Positions 35,701 through 46,300 of a stretch of 64,000 bases of DNA are shown here, piece by piece. This DNA comes from Sinomicrobium soli. Its GTDB lineage: Bacteria > Bacteroidota > Bacteroidia > Flavobacteriales > Flavobacteriaceae. A program made the translations under genes and the position numbers. The notes under the pieces were generated by a model. The model saw only the letters and a list, made by a program, of their open reading frames with translations, was not told the DNA's origin and did no database searches. Within the stretch, counting starts at the first letter, position 1; every line of letters begins with the position of its first letter. The stretch is from the NCBI RefSeq assembly GCF_003285545.1, contig NZ_QLNV01000003.1, positions 310,001 to 374,000 on the forward strand, given 5' to 3'.

Positions 35701-35979
35701 CGAGGTTTTATACCCCATATAACTTATGGCAAGCGTAGAACCGGGAGTTACAGTTATGGAATAACGGCCATCAAAATCGGTAGTTACTCCGTTCCGGGTT
35801 CCCTTCTCGAGCACATTGGCTCCCGGAAGCGGGGCGCCTACCTCATCCGTAATGGTACCCGTTACGGTTTTTACCTGGGCATGAGCAGAAAAACCACAAC
35901 ATACCGATAGTAACAACAACACCATATATAAGGTATTGTTTTTTGATCTTGCTGAAAACAGCTCAAACTGGTTTCTCAT
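32800..35979 (-). CDS. SusC/RagA-family TonB-dependent outer-membrane transporter
   Basis: 1059 residues. After the signal peptide there is a carboxypeptidase-regulatory-like domain (V-T-G-T-I-T-D-E-V-G-A-P-L-P-G-A-N-V), then the plug with D-D-V-V-V-V-G-Y-G-T and the SusC signature I-L-K-D-A-S-A-T-A-I-Y-G-A-R-G-A-N-G-V. A 22-stranded barrel follows to the C-terminal F-G-L-N-L-T-F. It lacks the STN domain found in the paralogue at 55691, consistent with control by the hybrid two-component regulator upstream rather than by a sigma/anti-sigma pair. It imports oligosaccharides with energy from TonB. Confidence 0.96.
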   Translation of the reverse strand: MRNQFELFSARSKNNTLYMVLLLLSVCCGFSAHAQVKTVTGTITDEVGAPLPGANVLEKGTRNGVTTDFDGRYSITVTPGSTLAISYMGYKTSEEVVGDRTEISIGLSPDFQQLDDVVVVGYGTVKKKDLTGSVASVKMDQLNEAPVANFDQALAGRVSGVQVESGSGEPGAGAKITIRGGNTVNGDNSPLYVLDGFIVENFNPGILNPSDIQSIDILKDASATAIYGARGANGVVLITTTQAKSGKTTVSYETRLDIKNVARKIDILSAYEFVKLSDELNPASTSLRFFVDDEGTVVGNAEDYRNSPTANWQDDAFRTAYSKLHTVKIASGGETTKLDASVNSLTDEGTLLRSEYKKINGRLNLRHKINDKLDMTLGVIYANTVLSGLDTQGTSSYSFLRNVITYTPVVNKFRDYGDSNPLYGINIDEFDVNNIYNWHPIVSLENEYRKRETNQFISNLSLRYKISPELTFEARGSYNKDSRQTGVFNNSNTVYGRLINPINGINGTMDYVNYMTLSTVNTLTYRKIFDDKHDINLMVGYSLNSRKNSRTFLRSIQIPQYAETLGINSLDEGTAASTDDINGSSRSRIESLLARFNYAYNNKYLLTASIRRDGSSNFAPGHNIGYFPSLAVSWKAEEEEFIKSIDFISQLKLKAGYGKTGNDRIPGDARFDLYNSDLASYFIDGTEVLGQRPTSAGANPDLEWETTSQYNAGIDLGLFDDRISLAAELYEKTTDKLLINADTPPSLGISTVWKNSGSVRNRGMEFTLSTVNVSTKNFTWTTNFNISFNQNKVMWLPEGKPIFGNPNYYWRYASNQFIVEEGKSLGNMFGYLSDGVYRPEDFVDYNPDDATHILKAGVPDYDGGSSVRQPGDEKYRDLNGDGKITSDDKTVIGNGLPKHYGGFGNTFTYKNFQLSAFFQWSYGNDVLNANRLIFEEMAYPSQNQFATVTDRWTLTNQDTDMFRSGGRGFEDVSSRVVEDGSYLRLKTVNLSYLFPKEILEKLSLTRLEVYMAAQNLITWTNYSGFDPEVSVNSSAIMPGVDYSSYPINKTVSFGLNLTF

Positions 35980-36140
35980 GTTGGTGATAAATTAAGTTTC
36001 GATTGTCATTGAATTCTTCATGGTAAACTTATAAATCCACGTGATCAACAAGAGGGGGGTATATGCTTACTTAAAGGTGGGTAACTGTTCATTTATCGCC
36101 CTTTGCCCATGAATACCTCCTGCCGTGAAAGAAAATTACA

Positions 36141-39100
36141 CTATTTGGTATTCCGGTACTCCGAGGGAAGTTTGTTAAACTGTTTCTGGAATGATGTCCT
36201 GAAATTCTTCATATCGTTAAATCCGAGATCAAAAGCGATCTCGGCAATGGTCATCTGTGTCTGTTCCATAAGTTGCGCCGCACGCTTCAGCTTTATGGTC
36301 CGGATAAACTCCGAGGTAGACTGCCCGGTAAGCGACTTGAGCTTACGATAGAGCACGGAACGGCTCATGCCCATGGCCCCGATAAATTCCTGTATGGTAA
36401 ACGCTGTGTTTGAGATATTGTCTTCTACGAGGTCTATGGCCTTTTTAAGGAATACCTCATCCGCCGAGGTTACGGTGAGTTCGGCAGGTTGCAGAATAAG
36501 GTCTTTCCTGAACTTTTCGATGAGTTTTTTCCTGGAGGTAAGCAGGTTTGCCACCCTTACCTCCAGGATATCGGCATCAAACGGTTTGGTAATATAGGCA
36601 TCGGCCCCGGTCCGGTAGCCGGCTTTCTGATATTCCTGCGATGTTTTGGCCGTAAGGAGAATAACCGGAATATGACTGGTCCGGATATCGGACTTGATCG
36701 TATCGCACAATTCCATACCGTCCATTTCAGGCATCATGACATCACTGATAATAAGGTCTATATCGGTACTTTGGGCAATTTTAACAGCCTTTTTCCCGTC
36801 GGGGGCCTCAAGCAGGTTGTATTTCCCGGCAAATACAGATGTAATAAAAGCCCTTACATCGGGATTATCTTCCACGATCAATACGGAAGCCAGCGCTCCG
36901 TCTGCTTCTCCTGCCTTCTTATCTGCGTCAATATCCAGTGTACTGATTTCCTTCTCGATATACACCGACCTCTCCCGCCTGTAAGCATCTTCCGCACCGG
37001 ACGGAAGATTGCCGGTCTGTATCTGCTCGTCCCGCAGGTGCTCTCTTCCCAGGGGCAAGATGATCCTGAAACGGCTTCCTTCGTTTTTCCTGCTCTTTAC
37101 CTTTATCTTCCCGTGGTGCAGTTCTACCAGGTTCTTGGTCAGCGCCAGCCCGATCCCGGTACCGGAATGATCGCCCAGCTGGTAATAACGGTCAAAAACA
37201 AACCGGATATTCTTTTCCGGGATGCCCCTGCCGTTATCCGTTACTTCTATTCTGACATATTCTTTTGTCTTTTTTGTCGTTGCAGAAAGCCTGAGTGATA
37301 TCCGGCCTCCGTCCGGAGTAAATTTAAAGGCATTGGACAACAGGTTGAATATGACTTTCTTGAGCTGTGTCTTATCAAACCACACCCGGATATCTTCATC
37401 GGTAGTGGAAAAGGTATACGCAATTCCCTTTATTTCGGCCAGCTCGTCAAAAGCCAGCTTAATGTGCTGTACAAAAGGTACTATATTGTTTTCCGAGGCC
37501 CGGAGGTGCAATTTTCCGGACTCGTTCTTCCTGAAATCCAGCAACTGGTTGATCAGTTCCATGAGCACACTGGCATTCCGGTACATCACCTCAAGCTGCT
37601 TCCTGATGTGGAGATCGGTGTTTTCCCTTTTCAGCAAACGCTCCAGGGGCCCGATAATCAGGGTAAGCGGGGTCCGGAAATCATGTGATATATTGGTAAA
37701 CAGCTGGAGTTTCATGCGGTTTACCTCCTCGATCCTCTCCTTCTCCAGGCGTTCCTGTTTGAGTTCGTTCCGCTCCCGGATACGTACCAGGGCATATCTT
37801 CTGACCTGGAATATTGCTCCCACGGCGATCAGGGCATAAACCAGGTATGCCCACCAGGTAAACCACGGTGCGGGAAGTACTTTTATGGCAATGGATGCCC
37901 CTGCTTCATTCCATACCCCGTCATTATTAGAGGCTTTCACCTTAAAAAGATACGTACCATCGTCGAGGTTGGTATAGGTTGCCGAGGTCCTGTTGCCTAC
38001 ATAATTCCAGTCCGTATCAAACCCTTCAAGCGTATAGGCATACTGGTTTTTACCCGGCTGCGAATAGTTCAGGGCAATAAAATCCAGGTTTATGACATTC
38101 TGGTTGTATTTAAGCCTGATCTCCCGTACCGAATCGGTAACATTGAGAAAAGGTTTGTTATTTACCTGTACCGATGTGATGGAAACCGGGGGCACAAAGG
38201 TGTTCTTCCTGATATCTTCCGGGTTGAACACCGTAAGTCCGTTGACCCCTCCGAAAAACAGTTCTCCCTCAGTATTCCCGAGATAGGCTCCAAAGTTGAA
38301 TTCGTTACTCTGCAAACCGTCGAACTCATCGAAATTCTCCATTTCCAGGGTTTCCGGGTCCAGTCTGCACAAACCCCTATTGGTACTGAGCCAGATATTA
38401 TTGTCCTTATCCGGCACTATTCCGTAAACGATATCGTTGGGCAGCCCTTCTACCGTACCGTACTTTACGGAGGTCATGGTCGCAGGGTCATAGCAGTACA
38501 ACCCGTCTCCCTCGGTTCCGATCCAGATATCGCCGTTTTCCCCTTTGTAGGCACAAAGTACAGCCCTTGAAGCATGTGTATTGCCCCGGTTTCCGCGGTA
38601 GCTGACCGCTTTGACCTTCCGGGTTCGGGTATCGATCTCACACAACCCCTTATTGCCTCCTATCAACAGCATATTTTTATCCGGGGTATGCGATATGGTA
38701 TATATTATTTTACCGGTGATGTCTTCTGTTTCCGGAATTCTGATAATGGCACCGGAAGCCCTGTCAAGTACATTGACCCCGCTACCTGAAGTCCCGATCC
38801 AGATATTCCCCCCGTGATCTTCCAGCAGTGAGATGATCCTGTTGTCGCTTATGCTGTTTTCGTCGCCGGGGATATTTTTATAGACATGAAAACGAAACGG
38901 TTTTTCGGAAGGGTCGAGAAAATTAAGCCCCCCGTCATGTGTTCCTATCCAGAAATGGCCGTTGTGATCCCGGATCATGGCTTTTATATTATTGGCACTT
39001 AAACTATTCGCATCGTCCCCGTCGTGAGTATAATAGGTAAAAGTTCCCGTAGCCCTGTCATAGACATTGATCCCCCCTCCCTCAGTACCGATCCATAAAT

Positions 39101-40232
39101 TCTGGCCGGAATCCTCTACGATGGCGCTGACCACATTGTAATTCAGCTTCCTGTTGTTGGTGCCGGAAGCAAAATGCCTGAACACATCATAACTCCGGTC
39201 GTAATAGCTGACTCCCCCGGCATAGGTGCCTATCCAGATATCATTTTTTATATCTTCAAAGATCACATACACCGAGTTCTGCCCAAGACTGGTTGGGGTA
39301 TTTTCATCATGCACATAATGAGATAGAATATCTTTGTGATCATTCAATACATACAGTCCCTTATAAGTTCCTATCCACAGATTTCCCCTGTAATCTTCAC
39401 AGATACTCCTCACTTCGGTAATATGACGATGACCTTCCGGTCCAATGGTGTGAAACAGTTCAAAACGGTCTGTTGCCTTGTTCAGCAGGGCCAGACCGTT
39501 CTTAAATCCGAGCCATATGTTTTTTTCGTTGTCTTCGTAAAGCACAGACAGGTTATTTTTATTGAGCTCTTTTTGTGAATTATCCGGGTAATCGTAATAT
39601 TTTACGCGCCGACTGCTTACATCATACACCCCGATATTCTCTGTAGTTTTGATCCATAACCGGTTATCACCGGTCTTTAACAGGGCCCTGGTAGGGTTCC
39701 GGAACAGGGCTTCACGTGTACCCGGCATCTCATCCTCAAAACGGCCCGTACGGGTATTGAATTTCTTCAGCCCGGAGCTGCTCCCTATCCAGAGATGTTC
39801 CTCATCTGCCTGGGCAATGCTCCATATCTCATTGTCCCCGAAGCCTGAGGTGCCCTGATCGAAGTAGAATCTTTTAAAGGTATTGGTTTCGGGAATGTAT
39901 TTATTCAATCCATCGGTAGTTCCCACCCAGAGACCGGCATGAGGGTCTTCATAAATAACCTTGACCAGGCTGTGACTCAGGCTTGCCGGATCCTGGGAGC
40001 TGTGCCTGAAGGTCCTGAATGTTCTTCCGTCGTATTTATTAAGTCCGTCGCGTGTACCGAACCACAGGAATCCCTTACGGTCCTGCCCGATACACAGCAC
40101 CGAGCTTTGAGACAAGCCCTCCGTAAGAGATAAGTGCTTAAACTTAAGTTGTTTGTGATCTTTTTTCTGCCCGGAGAGGATGGAGACCATCCCCAGGCAT
40201 GCAAAGAGTAATACGATATGCTTCAATTTCAT
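36141..40232 (-). CDS. Hybrid two-component sensor/regulator of the glycosaminoglycan locus
   Basis: About 1363 residues from the ATG at 40232, which begins a signal peptide (an ATG four codons earlier is possible). Order: ~14 periplasmic propeller (Reg_prop) repeats such as W-F-G-T-R-D-G-L-N-K-Y and W-I-G-T-E-G-G-G-I-N-V-Y (~30-690), a Y_Y_Y domain (~715-785), a transmembrane helix (~800-815), histidine kinase with N-I-S-H-D-F-R-T-P-L-T (~847) and ATPase G-T-G-I-G-L-A-L, a receiver with I-S-D-V-M-M-P-E-M-D-G (~1162), and an AraC HTH (~1270-1363). It senses a disaccharide product and activates both arms of the locus. The gene reads towards SusC and is divergent to the GH88 operon. Confidence 0.95.
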   Translation of the reverse strand: MKLKHIVLLFACLGMVSILSGQKKDHKQLKFKHLSLTEGLSQSSVLCIGQDRKGFLWFGTRDGLNKYDGRTFRTFRHSSQDPASLSHSLVKVIYEDPHAGLWVGTTDGLNKYIPETNTFKRFYFDQGTSGFGDNEIWSIAQADEEHLWIGSSSGLKKFNTRTGRFEDEMPGTREALFRNPTRALLKTGDNRLWIKTTENIGVYDVSSRRVKYYDYPDNSQKELNKNNLSVLYEDNEKNIWLGFKNGLALLNKATDRFELFHTIGPEGHRHITEVRSICEDYRGNLWIGTYKGLYVLNDHKDILSHYVHDENTPTSLGQNSVYVIFEDIKNDIWIGTYAGGVSYYDRSYDVFRHFASGTNNRKLNYNVVSAIVEDSGQNLWIGTEGGGINVYDRATGTFTYYTHDGDDANSLSANNIKAMIRDHNGHFWIGTHDGGLNFLDPSEKPFRFHVYKNIPGDENSISDNRIISLLEDHGGNIWIGTSGSGVNVLDRASGAIIRIPETEDITGKIIYTISHTPDKNMLLIGGNKGLCEIDTRTRKVKAVSYRGNRGNTHASRAVLCAYKGENGDIWIGTEGDGLYCYDPATMTSVKYGTVEGLPNDIVYGIVPDKDNNIWLSTNRGLCRLDPETLEMENFDEFDGLQSNEFNFGAYLGNTEGELFFGGVNGLTVFNPEDIRKNTFVPPVSITSVQVNNKPFLNVTDSVREIRLKYNQNVINLDFIALNYSQPGKNQYAYTLEGFDTDWNYVGNRTSATYTNLDDGTYLFKVKASNNDGVWNEAGASIAIKVLPAPWFTWWAYLVYALIAVGAIFQVRRYALVRIRERNELKQERLEKERIEEVNRMKLQLFTNISHDFRTPLTLIIGPLERLLKRENTDLHIRKQLEVMYRNASVLMELINQLLDFRKNESGKLHLRASENNIVPFVQHIKLAFDELAEIKGIAYTFSTTDEDIRVWFDKTQLKKVIFNLLSNAFKFTPDGGRISLRLSATTKKTKEYVRIEVTDNGRGIPEKNIRFVFDRYYQLGDHSGTGIGLALTKNLVELHHGKIKVKSRKNEGSRFRIILPLGREHLRDEQIQTGNLPSGAEDAYRRERSVYIEKEISTLDIDADKKAGEADGALASVLIVEDNPDVRAFITSVFAGKYNLLEAPDGKKAVKIAQSTDIDLIISDVMMPEMDGMELCDTIKSDIRTSHIPVILLTAKTSQEYQKAGYRTGADAYITKPFDADILEVRVANLLTSRKKLIEKFRKDLILQPAELTVTSADEVFLKKAIDLVEDNISNTAFTIQEFIGAMGMSRSVLYRKLKSLTGQSTSEFIRTIKLKRAAQLMEQTQMTIAEIAFDLGFNDMKNFRTSFQKQFNKLPSEYRNTK

Positions 40233-40244
40233 TTCTTCGAACAA

Positions 40245-40554
40245 TCTTTAAAAACATGTATTCAAGTCCATTTCCCATCCTGCAAAAACCGAACTTGTCC
40301 CAAATCTTTTTCAACAGCTTATAAAATTATCATTTTTACCCCGTTTTCTGATGTAACCGGCCATAAACAGACCAGTTTTGCCAGCCTGAAAGAACAGATA
40401 CCCCCTCATCATAGCCTTTGCAAAACGTACTTTTACCATTCCTGTTCAAACCTTGAAAGCCGCACTTTTTTTGACGGACCGGGTACAAAAAAGCCTGGAA
40501 CGGGAAATATTTGCCGTAGTATCTAAACCTAATATCTATAAAATACGTTTTTTA
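40245..40554. other. Divergent control region of the glycosaminoglycan locus
   Basis: About 310 bases between the regulator and GH88 starts. I see no gene or terminator. The DNA-binding site of the regulator is expected here or in the 161-base gap 35980-36140 before SusC, but no repeat shared by both is obvious by eye. Confidence 0.4.
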
Positions 40555-41859
40555 ATGGAATCAGCACCATCCAACATCAATAAGGGAAACACCGGAAAGA
40601 TAATTTTCACGACAGGACGATTACTCCTGGCCTGTATATTCATAAGTCTGACCTCCTGCAAAAAAACAGTAAAGGACAAAAATACGGAAAACCGGGAGAC
40701 TGTTTACCGGCCGGATGCAGATTTGAACCTGGATAAACTGATAGCGGATTGTGAAGGGCAGTTGGAGATCTCGGTACCCAAACTGACCGATCTCAGCAAG
40801 CATCCGCGCCTTATAGAAACAGACTCCGCAGCATGGCAGGAAGTTCCCAACAACAGGCTGGTATGGACCTCGGGGTTCTACCCGGGGATCCTCTGGTATA
40901 TGTACGACCTTACCGGAGATAAAAAGTGGAAAAAGGAAGCTGTAAAACGTACCGAGGTGTTTGAAGGCTTCAAGACCATTACCGAACATCACGATATCGG
41001 TTTTATGATGTTTCCCGCCTACGGAAACGGTTATGAAATAGGAGACAAAAAGGAGTACCGGGATATCCTGCTGACCTCTGCGGCCTCGCTGGCCACACGC
41101 TATAACCCTCATGTGGGCACCATCCGGTCATGGTCCAACAAAATGCATCCCCGATGGAAACAGCATATTACCATTATAGACAATATGCTGAACCTCGAAC
41201 TATTATTCTGGGCGGCCAGACACGGGGGAGACCGGAAATTTTACGACATTGCCGTAAAACACGCCGAAACCACGATGAAAAATCATTTCAGGAACGACTA
41301 TACTTCCTGGCATGTACTCGAATACGATTCGATAAGCGGAGAGGTGTTGCACAGAAACACCAAACAGGGGTATGCCGATAACAGCAGGTGGTCCAGGGGA
41401 CAGGCCTGGGGGGTTTACGGATATACCATGGTATACAAGGAAACCCGGGACAAAAAATTCCTGGACTTCGCGCAGAAGATCACGGACAAATACCTCTCGC
41501 TGCTTCCTGAAGATTATGTTCCCTGCTGGGACTTTGACGTAGCCGGCGATCCGGAAGAAGAGAAGGATGCTTCAGCGGCTGCCATTGTGGCCTCTGCCCT
41601 GCTGGACCTCAGCACCCTGGCAGAAGATAAAAAAGACCGGCAACGGTATTACAAGGCCGCCCTGAAAATGCTAAAATCTCTGGGATCGGAAAAATACTCC
41701 GCCGTAGGAAAAGCAGACTCCTTTCTGCTTCATTCCACCGGGGCCAAATCGCTCGGGCACGAAATAGACGTAGCACTGATTTACGCCGATTATTACTATA
41801 TTGAAGCACTGGCCCGGCTCAAAAGGATGAAGGCTAACGATCAACTCCCGGAACTATGA
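40555..41859 (+). CDS. Glycoside hydrolase family 88 unsaturated glucuronyl hydrolase (lipoprotein)
   Basis: 434 residues from the ATG at 40555; an in-frame ATG at 40453 would add an unlikely stretch before the signal. Lipobox S-L-T-S-C gives Cys 35. The two catalytic Asp residues of the family are visible: Asp 147 in H-H-D-I-G-F-M and Asp 209 in I-I-D-N-M-L-N-L. The segment G-Y-A-D-N-S-R-W-S-R-G-Q-A-W-G-V-Y-G is also a family signature. It hydrates and cleaves the 4,5-unsaturated uronic acid from disaccharides made by the lyase encoded two genes on, giving a hexosamine and a keto-sugar. The ATG of the sulfatase gene overlaps its stop by four bases. Confidence 0.95.
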   Translation: MESAPSNINKGNTGKIIFTTGRLLLACIFISLTSCKKTVKDKNTENRETVYRPDADLNLDKLIADCEGQLEISVPKLTDLSKHPRLIETDSAAWQEVPNNRLVWTSGFYPGILWYMYDLTGDKKWKKEAVKRTEVFEGFKTITEHHDIGFMMFPAYGNGYEIGDKKEYRDILLTSAASLATRYNPHVGTIRSWSNKMHPRWKQHITIIDNMLNLELLFWAARHGGDRKFYDIAVKHAETTMKNHFRNDYTSWHVLEYDSISGEVLHRNTKQGYADNSRWSRGQAWGVYGYTMVYKETRDKKFLDFAQKITDKYLSLLPEDYVPCWDFDVAGDPEEEKDASAAAIVASALLDLSTLAEDKKDRQRYYKAALKMLKSLGSEKYSAVGKADSFLLHSTGAKSLGHEIDVALIYADYYYIEALARLKRMKANDQLPEL

Positions 41860-43385
41860 GGCATCTTGTAACACATATCATTACGGCGGTTTCCGCAATT
41901 GTCTTTACCGGCTGCCTGCAGCAGCCCGGAAAGGAAGCCGCCGCCGCGGGGGGCTTGAAAAAACCGAACCTGCTGTTTATATTCCCCGACCAGCTCAGAA
42001 ATGCCTCCATAGGTATTAACGGCGAAGACCCCGTATATACCCCCAACATCGACCGGGTAGCCAGGGAGGGAATGATATTGTCCAACGCCATAAGCAGCTA
42101 TCCGCTATGCAGCCCTTACCGGGGTATGATCATGACCGGCAAACTGCCGTATAACAATTCGGTACTGACCAACAGCAATTCGGCCCGGTACCGGTACGAT
42201 AACTCCTGGCAGAAAGACGATGTCAGTTTTTCCGATGTGCTGGTGAAAAACGGTTATGACGCCGCCTATGTAGGTAAACTTCACCTGACTTCCCCACCAC
42301 CCGTTAAGGGAAAAGATACGGTGATCTGGGATGCCTATACCCCGAAAGAGGAACGGCACGGTTTTAATTTCTGGTATTCTTACGGCGCTTTTGACGAGCA
42401 TAACAACCCGCACTACTGGATCAATGAGGCCGCAGAGAACGAGGTGACCCATGTGAATGAATGGTCGCCGAAACACGAGGCCGAAGTGATCATCAGCTAC
42501 CTGAAGAACAACGATAAAAAAACCAGGAACGACGACAAGCCTTTTGCCCTTTTCTGGTCGGTAAACCCACCACATCCGCCATACCAGTACGTTCCGGAAG
42601 AATATCTCGCGCCCTATAAAAACAAAAGCCCGGATTCCCTGCTGGTAAGAGATAATGTAGATTTGCAAACCGACGCCGGGGCCCTGGCATTTCACAAGGG
42701 AGCTACCCGGAAAAGAACCTTCCTGGCCAAAGAACACATACGGAATTACTTTGCCATGATCACCGGGGTAGACGAACAGATAGGACGGGTTTTAAAAGCC
42801 CTGAAAGAACAGGGACTGGATGAGAACACCATTGTGGTGATTACCTCAGACCACGGGGAAATGATGGGAAGCCACGGTCTGATGTCCAAAAATATATGGT
42901 ATGAAGAAGCGATAAACATTCCCTTTATCATCCGGTGGCCGGAAAAAATAGCAGGTGGCGGGAAAAACAACGTACTGCTGGGGCCCACCGATGTTATGCC
43001 TACGCTATTACAGATGCTGGGCGCCACCAGGGGGATACCCGAAGACCTGGACGGCCGGGACCTGTCGTCCGTTATTCTCGAGAACAAGGGCAGAAAACCG
43101 GAGGCCGTGCCCTATTACTATATCGAAGAAGGCCGGCCTGCATCAGGTCACCGGGGGATCAGAACGGAAAGGTATACTTACGTCATTACATTAGATGACG
43201 ATCAGACCGAACGAAGGATCATGTTTGATAATGAAGCGGACCCTTTCCAGATGAACAATATTGCCGGGCAGGATACGGATGCGGAAAAAAGATTGTACCA
43301 CATGCTGATGCAATTACTGAAAGACCGGAAGGACCCGTGGCTGGAACGCTATAACGAACTCCCCATCAATAAAAATGACATCTAA
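41856..43385 (+). CDS. S1-family sulfatase (formylglycine type), lipoprotein
   Basis: 509 residues. Lipobox F-T-G-C (Cys 20). The sulfatase signature C-S-P-Y-R-G with Cys 85 marks the residue converted to formylglycine; metal ligands are in F-P-D-Q-L-R and T-S-D-H-G-E-M-M-G-S-H-G, and Lys/His residues in V-G-K-L-H-L-T. It removes sulfate esters from oligosaccharides. With GH88 and a family 8 lyase a chondroitin/dermatan-type sulfate is the likely substrate, but the position (2-O, 4-O or 6-O) cannot be told from sequence. Activation needs an anaerobic or other formylglycine-generating enzyme, which is not encoded in this window. Confidence 0.93.
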   Translation: MRHLVTHIITAVSAIVFTGCLQQPGKEAAAAGGLKKPNLLFIFPDQLRNASIGINGEDPVYTPNIDRVAREGMILSNAISSYPLCSPYRGMIMTGKLPYNNSVLTNSNSARYRYDNSWQKDDVSFSDVLVKNGYDAAYVGKLHLTSPPPVKGKDTVIWDAYTPKEERHGFNFWYSYGAFDEHNNPHYWINEAAENEVTHVNEWSPKHEAEVIISYLKNNDKKTRNDDKPFALFWSVNPPHPPYQYVPEEYLAPYKNKSPDSLLVRDNVDLQTDAGALAFHKGATRKRTFLAKEHIRNYFAMITGVDEQIGRVLKALKEQGLDENTIVVITSDHGEMMGSHGLMSKNIWYEEAINIPFIIRWPEKIAGGGKNNVLLGPTDVMPTLLQMLGATRGIPEDLDGRDLSSVILENKGRKPEAVPYYYIEEGRPASGHRGIRTERYTYVITLDDDQTERRIMFDNEADPFQMNNIAGQDTDAEKRLYHMLMQLLKDRKDPWLERYNELPINKNDI

Positions 43386-43399
43386 TATCACCATAAGTC

Positions 43400-46300
43400 A
43401 TGGTTAAACCCCTATCCCAACCAAATATATACAGCATGATGACCTATCTGTTTTCACATATTCCCGGCCCCCTTCTTGCTGCCGTTTTATTTTCGCTGTA
43501 CCCCTGCAAAAACTTCTCCCAGGAACACTACTCCCCGGCTGTAGAATCTTTTGAAGCCGGAAATGTTTTAGAATTTTACGACACATCAGGTAACAGCCGG
43601 ATTTCCGTCAGTGAAACACACCGGAGATTCGGGACCTCATCGCTACGGTGGGAATGGACGGGTGAGAGTACAGTGGGAACCGCTCATTTCAGGGTACTTT
43701 CGCATGACGAGAGCCCACTGGCCTACGGCCATCATTTCCCGGCAAGCCCTACCCTGGCCATGTCTGTGTACAACGAAACCCCACAGGATGGCAGCATCAC
43801 CGTTTCTTTTGAAAAAAAAGGAGCAAAAGAAGTGTGGTTCAGCATTCCGTTATCTTTTAAGGGGTGGAGACGTATATGGGTGCCCTTCTATGAAATGCAG
43901 GGGAACACTCCCGAAAAGGGGGCCCCGGTAGCTTATGACTACTTCAGGGTCAGTTCGGCATCTGAAAAGGGAAAACTCTTTTTTGACGATATTATCTTTT
44001 CGCAATACCAGGACGACCGGCACCAGTACCCGGACATGATCGTTCCTTTTATCAAGGCAGACCAGGACCTGGCCAGGGACCACTGGTTGCCGTTGATAAG
44101 CAACTACCGGCGTATTCAGGAAATGGAAGCCCCGCCCGTTTCCCTGGCCACGCGAATGGACCTGAAAAAGTTTGAGGAGCGCATAGACCAGGACCTGGCC
44201 ATAGATCAAAAATACAAGGTTTATATCAAGACCCTCCGCGAGATGTTCGGAGCCCTGGGGATTACCGGTAATGGCACAACGGTACTGGGCCCTCCCCTGA
44301 CATTCAAGGAAGAGCAGGAATATTACGACGAAACACAACAGGGGGCAAGAGTGCATAACGACGTAAAGGAACTGGGCAGGGTATTGAAAAAACTGGCCGG
44401 TTTTCACGACAGGGCCAACCCGGCGGAACAGCAGGAGATCGAAGCCATGTTCCTGGCCGGAACAAGGTATTACCTCGACCAGGGATGGCAGGCCGGGGCC
44501 AACGGGGGTACACGGCATCATATAGGGTACAACGTCAAGGAACTGGCCGAGGCTTTTTTTATCATGCGCCGTTTCTTATACGAACACCAGTTGCTGAACG
44601 AGGTCGGGGCCAGCCTGCACTGGTTGTTTAACCTGGGGATGATCCTGGACGACGAAAGTAATTTTCACGTCAACATCGACTATCTCAACACCCAGTCTTA
44701 TTACCACCTGATGCTTATTTTTCTATTTGAGGCACAGGAAAAACAGGCGGCCCTGCTCAGCGCATATTCCAGGTATATCTCCATTACCCTGGCACAGCAA
44801 AAGGAAGAATGGGGCTTTAAGGCAGACGGCACTTCCTGGCATCACAACGGGCACTACCCGGCCTACGGGATCGGGGCCTTCAAAACCGTGCCCAAAGTTA
44901 TCAGCACGCTGGCCCGAACACGGTTTCGTATCGATACCAGGGGGCATGAGAACTTTAAGAAAGCATTTCTCACTTCTCGTATATACAGCCAGCTCTATAA
45001 CTGGGGCTTTGGCAATGCCGGTCGCCATCCCCTGGAAAACAACGGCATAGCCTCTCTTAAAGAAGAGTTCCTGCTTATGGCCTATGCCGGGAACCCCGAA
45101 GGGAACTCCAAAATTGACCGGGATGTTGCAGCGGCATACCTCCGCCTGTGGGGAAAGGACGATGTTTTGAATTCCTCCGTTTTTTCCGGTGTAAACGGGA
45201 TACAGAAAGAAGACCTGTCCGGTTATTATACCCTGCCCTATGCTGCTACGGCCATTCACAGGCGCAACGACTGGGCCGCCCTGATCAAGGGATACAGCAA
45301 ATATGTCTGGGCTTCCGAGATCTATGTCGATGAGAACAGGTACGGCCGGTACCCCGCCAACGGTACGGTTGAGTTGCTGAACCGGCAGGGGGAGGAAGGC
45401 AGTGGCTTCCGCCAGGAGGGCTGGGACTGGAACCGCTATCCCGGGGCTACCGTTGTCTACCTGCCGTTAAAGGAACTGGAAGCAAAGATGCCGCTGATCA
45501 TGTTCCGCTCCGACGAAACCTTTGCTGGAGCCACAAGCCTGGAAGGAAACGGTATCTTCGGAATGATCCTGAACGAAGGCAAGGGCTCCAATGCAGACGG
45601 CCCCGAAACCAAGGTAGGGTATCCCGGGAGACTGAAAGCGAGAAAATCGGTCTTCTCTTTTGGAGAGAAACTCATTTGTATAGGCACGGATATTTCGAGC
45701 ATGGATACTGAAAATCCCGTACAGACCAATATATTTCAGTCTTATCTCACTGATACGGGAACACCGCTGTATTCCTCAGCGGGAGCTATTAAAAAATTTC
45801 CGTATAGCACAACACTGACACCCCGGCAGGAAGACCCTTCCTGGCTGGTTGATCCTTATGGTAACGGTTATTATATACTATCGGGTACCCCGGTGCAGGT
45901 CAAAAAGGAAAAACAGCATTCGTATCACAATAAATACTCGGTCAATACCGGAAAAATGAACCCCAAGGGAAAGGGAGCAAAAGAAACAGAAGGCAACTAT
46001 GCCAGCGCATGGATAGACCACGGAAAAGCTCCCGGGCACGCTTCTTACCAATATATCATTTATCCGTTCCTGAAAGAGGAAGACCGGAAGCATTTTGAAC
46101 GAAAGATAAAACAGGATGACTCCTACATGATAATGCGGGCCGATAGCACGGCCCATATTGCCCGGGATAACACAACCCATACCACGGGATACGTGGTTTT
46201 CGAAGCCAACCGGGACCTGCAGAACGGTATGCTGAAGCATACCTCAGCCCCTGCACTGGTCATGATCGGTCAAAAGCAGGACAATATCCTCACCATCAGT

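Noticed and set aside
40453-40554. Earlier ATG for the GH88 gene
   Set aside because: It adds 34 residues before a clean lipoprotein signal starting at 40555.
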